Shown in pieces: positions 62,004 to 64,000 of a DNA stretch of 64,000 nt. The notes under the pieces were generated by a model. That model made no database searches and was not told the origin of the DNA. It saw nothing but the letters and a program-made list of their open reading frames with translations. A program made the position numbers and the translations under genes. Position 1 is the first letter of the stretch; every line of letters starts with the position of its first letter. Source of the stretch: Polaribacter aquimarinus. Its GTDB lineage: Bacteria; Bacteroidota; Bacteroidia; Flavobacteriales; Flavobacteriaceae. Where the stretch lies: assembly GCF_003129485.1 (NCBI RefSeq), contig NZ_QFFG01000002.1, positions 732,395-796,394 of the forward strand. Direction: 5' to 3'.

Positions 62004-62807
62004 TTATTTTTTCAGTCCAAGGAATTTCCAAATATTAAATTTCGAGTTTCCCACTTGTTTATTTTGTTTTTCGTTCTGTTCGTCTAATTCTTCACAAGAC
62101 TTAATATTTACTTTTTCTCTATCAGTTACTACAATTCCAAAATGGTTTCCAATATTTGAGCTTATTCGTTCAAATTTACCGAGTGAAATCATTTTCTCGT
62201 TTATTCGAATTCCGTCAGCATAATCTTCATAAATCTCAATAGGTAAAGGTTTATAGTTAGGTGTTGATTTAATATACTTTGTAAAAAAATATGGGTCTAA
62301 ATCTCCAAATTCTAAACCGAAAACTAACGGAACTTCTATAGTTTGTCCTGTCGTTTTATTTTCAAATCCGCAATGAAATCCGTGTACAAAGTATTTCCAA
62401 TTTTCTACTTTTCCAATTTGTTTTTTTCCAGATTTTAGTGCGTTAAAAGTGCCTAAAGGAAAATCTTCATTTAATTTTAAATTAAGCTTATTAATTAGTT
62501 TAAAAAGTAATACTTTTCCTAATTCTCTATAATCTTTTGCGCATTGTTCGAAGAAGTCTTGGTTACTTACAATTTCCTCGTCTGTTATTAGTTTTGCTAT
62601 ATTTATTTCAGGCTCGATAGTATGAATTCCAACTTGAAATCCTAAAAGTTCTTTTTTTAGATTTTCTCCGATTTTTTCTCTTTTACTTTTGACCTCATTT
62701 TCAAAAACAAGTTTTAAAGTCTTTTCTCTTGGAATTGACTTAATTCGTTCGAGTGAAGGTAATTCCTTAATTGAATTTATTGAAATTATGTCAGTCTTTC
62801 TAATCAA
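62004..62807 (-). CDS. DUF6896-like protein
   Basis: 267 residues from a TTG start; no ATG occurs in frame upstream or near the N-terminus, so the start is unusual. The C-terminal half has HGFHCGFENKTTGQTIEV followed by LEFGDLDPYFFTKYIKSTP, which resembles the DUF6896 family. The N-terminal half is mixed alpha/beta (EKIGENLKKELLGFQVGIHT). No signal peptide or membrane helix; cytoplasmic. Many DUF6896-like genes are isolated accessory genes of unknown role. Flanked by palindromic elements B and C. Confidence 0.65.
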   Translation of the reverse strand: MIRKTDIISINSIKELPSLERIKSIPREKTLKLVFENEVKSKREKIGENLKKELLGFQVGIHTIEPEINIAKLITDEEIVSNQDFFEQCAKDYRELGKVLLFKLINKLNLKLNEDFPLGTFNALKSGKKQIGKVENWKYFVHGFHCGFENKTTGQTIEVPLVFGLEFGDLDPYFFTKYIKSTPNYKPLPIEIYEDYADGIRINEKMISLGKFERISSNIGNHFGIVVTDREKVNIKSCEELDEQNEKQNKQVGNSKFNIWKFLGLKK

Positions 62808-62828
62808 TGTTATCGGGTTTGTAAATGA

Positions 62829-62961
62829 CGCACAACGGTAGGTATAACCGAAGTTACGGGATTAAAGTTAATGATTTTCGGCTTATCACAGACATTAGCA
62901 ATTGGGAGTGGGTTCGGACGTAGTCGAATCCGCCGTAATTGCGGTTATACATTGTTGTGCG
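62829..62961. repeat. Palindromic intergenic element B
   Basis: CGCACAAC (62829-62836) pairs exactly with GTTGTGCG (62954-62961), and GTATAACCG (62842-62850) with CGGTTATAC (62942-62950). The centre holds further smaller repeats (GCAATT, AATTGC). Its left end TGACGCACAACGGT is shared with element A. Total about 133 bases. Confidence 0.7.
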
Positions 62962-62969
62962 TTCGTACA

Positions 62970-63644
62970 TTATTTAGCTTTTATTTTGCTATAAATCTTT
63001 CCTTTCCAAGATAATTTTTCCTTTTCCTCCAAAGTGTTATTAAAATTGAAATCAAATACAGCTTTAATGATTCCTTTCTGGAGCAAAAGTCTGTCTATAA
63101 AAATTTTTCCGTTTTTCAAATCAAAAATATGATTTCCTAAATCTTTGAAACTGTTAAAATCATTCCAAGCATAGCAATAATCATTATCTAATTTAATATG
63201 CAAATGACTATATCCAGAAACATTGTTTATTGTTTCCCCTTTAATCTCTCCATTTTCCATTCTTTTAAATTCAAAATGGTTATAAACAGTACTTTCATAT
63301 ACATTCGCTACGGATTTAATTGAGTGAAATATATGAGTCGTATCAACAATTTTATAGTATTCAGCTAATGAGTCTTTATATATTCTATTGTTTTCGTCAT
63401 ACTTTCTTGTTATAGTCTCCCCAATTTCTTCAGGAACCATTCCAGGATCTAGCCTTAATTCTCCATTTTGATTTTTGTAAATACCATCTCCATAACTCCA
63501 TTTCTCTTTAAAAGAGAAATCTCCATTTAGATTTTCGACCCACTCAATTTTTATTTTATTTTCAGAAATATCTTTTTTTTCATTCGTTTTACAAGAAATT
63601 CCGATTAAGAATAAAAGTGAAATAATTATAAAGTTTATTTTCAT
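62970..63644 (-). CDS. Accessory lipoprotein, unknown
   Basis: 224 residues. Lipobox LIGISC (Cys about 18) followed by a Lys-rich spacer. The body is beta-rich (FSFKEKWSYGDGIYKNQNGE, HFEFKRMENGEIKGETINNV, FDLKNGKIFIDRLLLQKG). No family recognised. It starts at an ATG 22 bases from element A and ends 9 bases from element B, so it forms one cassette-like unit. Confidence 0.65.
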   Translation of the reverse strand: MKINFIIISLLFLIGISCKTNEKKDISENKIKIEWVENLNGDFSFKEKWSYGDGIYKNQNGELRLDPGMVPEEIGETITRKYDENNRIYKDSLAEYYKIVDTTHIFHSIKSVANVYESTVYNHFEFKRMENGEIKGETINNVSGYSHLHIKLDNDYCYAWNDFNSFKDLGNHIFDLKNGKIFIDRLLLQKGIIKAVFDFNFNNTLEEKEKLSWKGKIYSKIKAK

Positions 63645-63665
63645 ATGAGTACAGTTTGGGTATGA

Positions 63666-63795
63666 CGCACAACGGTCTGGTGTATGGCTCGTTGCGGAAA
63701 ATCAGCTATGATTTTCCGTCGTAACCGAAAGATAGCAAATTGCAATGAATTCCGATTAGGAATTCAGTCGCAATGAGCTATACACGTCTTAAGTT
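63666..63795. repeat. Palindromic intergenic element A
   Basis: Outer arms GTGTATGGCTCGTTG (63680-63694) and CAATGAGCTATACAC (63771-63785) pair with two mismatches. Inside are two perfect hairpins: CGGAAAATCA/TGATTTTCCG (63695-63718) and TGAATTCC/GGAATTCA (63746-63766). Left end TGACGCACAACGGT matches element B; right end TACACG-CTTAAGTT matches element C. Confidence 0.7.
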
Positions 63796-63832
63796 TGTCT
63801 TTTACTAATTTTGATATATAATCAGAAAGAAT

Positions 63833-63907
63833 AAAAGAGAGAATTAAGGTTAATATACACGGTGAAGCTTTAGACTTCGACAACATTGGTAATCCTCTCT
63901 CTTTTCT
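63833..63907. other. Long inverted repeat at window end
   Basis: The 16-base arms 63833-63848 (starting AAAAGAGAGAG) and 63892-63907 (ending CTCTCTCTTTT) pair with a single mismatch. The 43-base loop contains a small GAAG/CTTC hairpin. No gene is seen from 63796 to 64000, so it may belong to a feature beyond the window. Confidence 0.45.
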
Positions 63908-64000
63908 ACTTTTAAACACGTTCAGTTCTGTGAGACCTAGATCTCGATTTCAAGTTGTTGTGCTTATAAGTAGCTTATTCTTTCATAAATCATTTCTTAT

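Noticed and set aside
61865..63795. True integron with attC sites
   Set aside because: Geometry fits, but most core boxes do not match the consensus and no IntI-type integrase is visible; reported only as attC-like.

Overview
The window looks like a chromosomal segment of a marine member of the Flavobacteriaceae (Bacteroidota), closest in character to the Polaribacter/Tenacibaculum group; the genus is inference. The DNA is strongly AT-rich. Promoters follow the Bacteroidota TAnnTTTG pattern. Ribosome binding sites of the Shine-Dalgarno type are absent. Typical flavobacterial families are present: a GSCFA protein, a DUF1501/DUF1800 pair with a type IX secretion tail, a DUF4382 lipoprotein, HD-Pycsar-type and GAF proteins, and many small outer-membrane barrels.

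Layout. 1-8190: an Ig-like lipoprotein cut by the window edge, a ComF protein, glycyl-tRNA synthetase, two related small barrels, a 1125-residue barrel and an O6-alkylguanine repair enzyme. 8387-20018: a DUF4382 lipoprotein, a DUF922-like protein whose metal ligands are lost, TatD, a DEAD-box-type helicase, an RDD membrane protein in what looks like an inserted cassette, an OmpA lipoprotein, ApbE, a methyltransferase, methionine aminopeptidase and small housekeeping genes. 20031-36657: phosphoglycerate mutase, an M48 protease, an aromatic amino acid hydroxylase, a rhodanese, a TPR histidine kinase with its LuxR-type regulator, envelope proteins of unknown role, GSCFA, and DUF1501-DUF1800. 36783-49437: alanyl-tRNA synthetase, an M23 peptidase with a MerR regulator, a LemA-TPM-TPM operon, a DUF423 protein, a 1230-residue phosphoesterase-barrel fusion, and a MobA-like/XdhC pair. 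49482-53732: a compact redox-repair operon on the minus strand, msrB-msrA-glutaredoxin-selO-aldo/keto reductase-second msrA. 53924-60400: an HD domain fused to a Pycsar-type membrane effector domain, a GAF protein, Der and Era.

From 60511 the character changes. Initiator tRNA-fMet is followed by the decayed N-terminal part of a tyrosine recombinase and then by single minus-strand accessory genes separated by about 130-bp palindromic elements. This looks like the worn edge of an integrated island carrying cassette-like units.

The most interesting points are the HD-Pycsar fusion with no cyclase beside it, the selO-glutaredoxin overlap inside a methionine sulfoxide reductase operon, the palindromic elements next to the tRNA, a possible kinase-like domain inside the phosphoesterase-barrel protein, and a DUF922 relative whose HEQxHFD motif is destroyed. 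No CRISPR array, rRNA, intact insertion sequence or intact integrase was seen.
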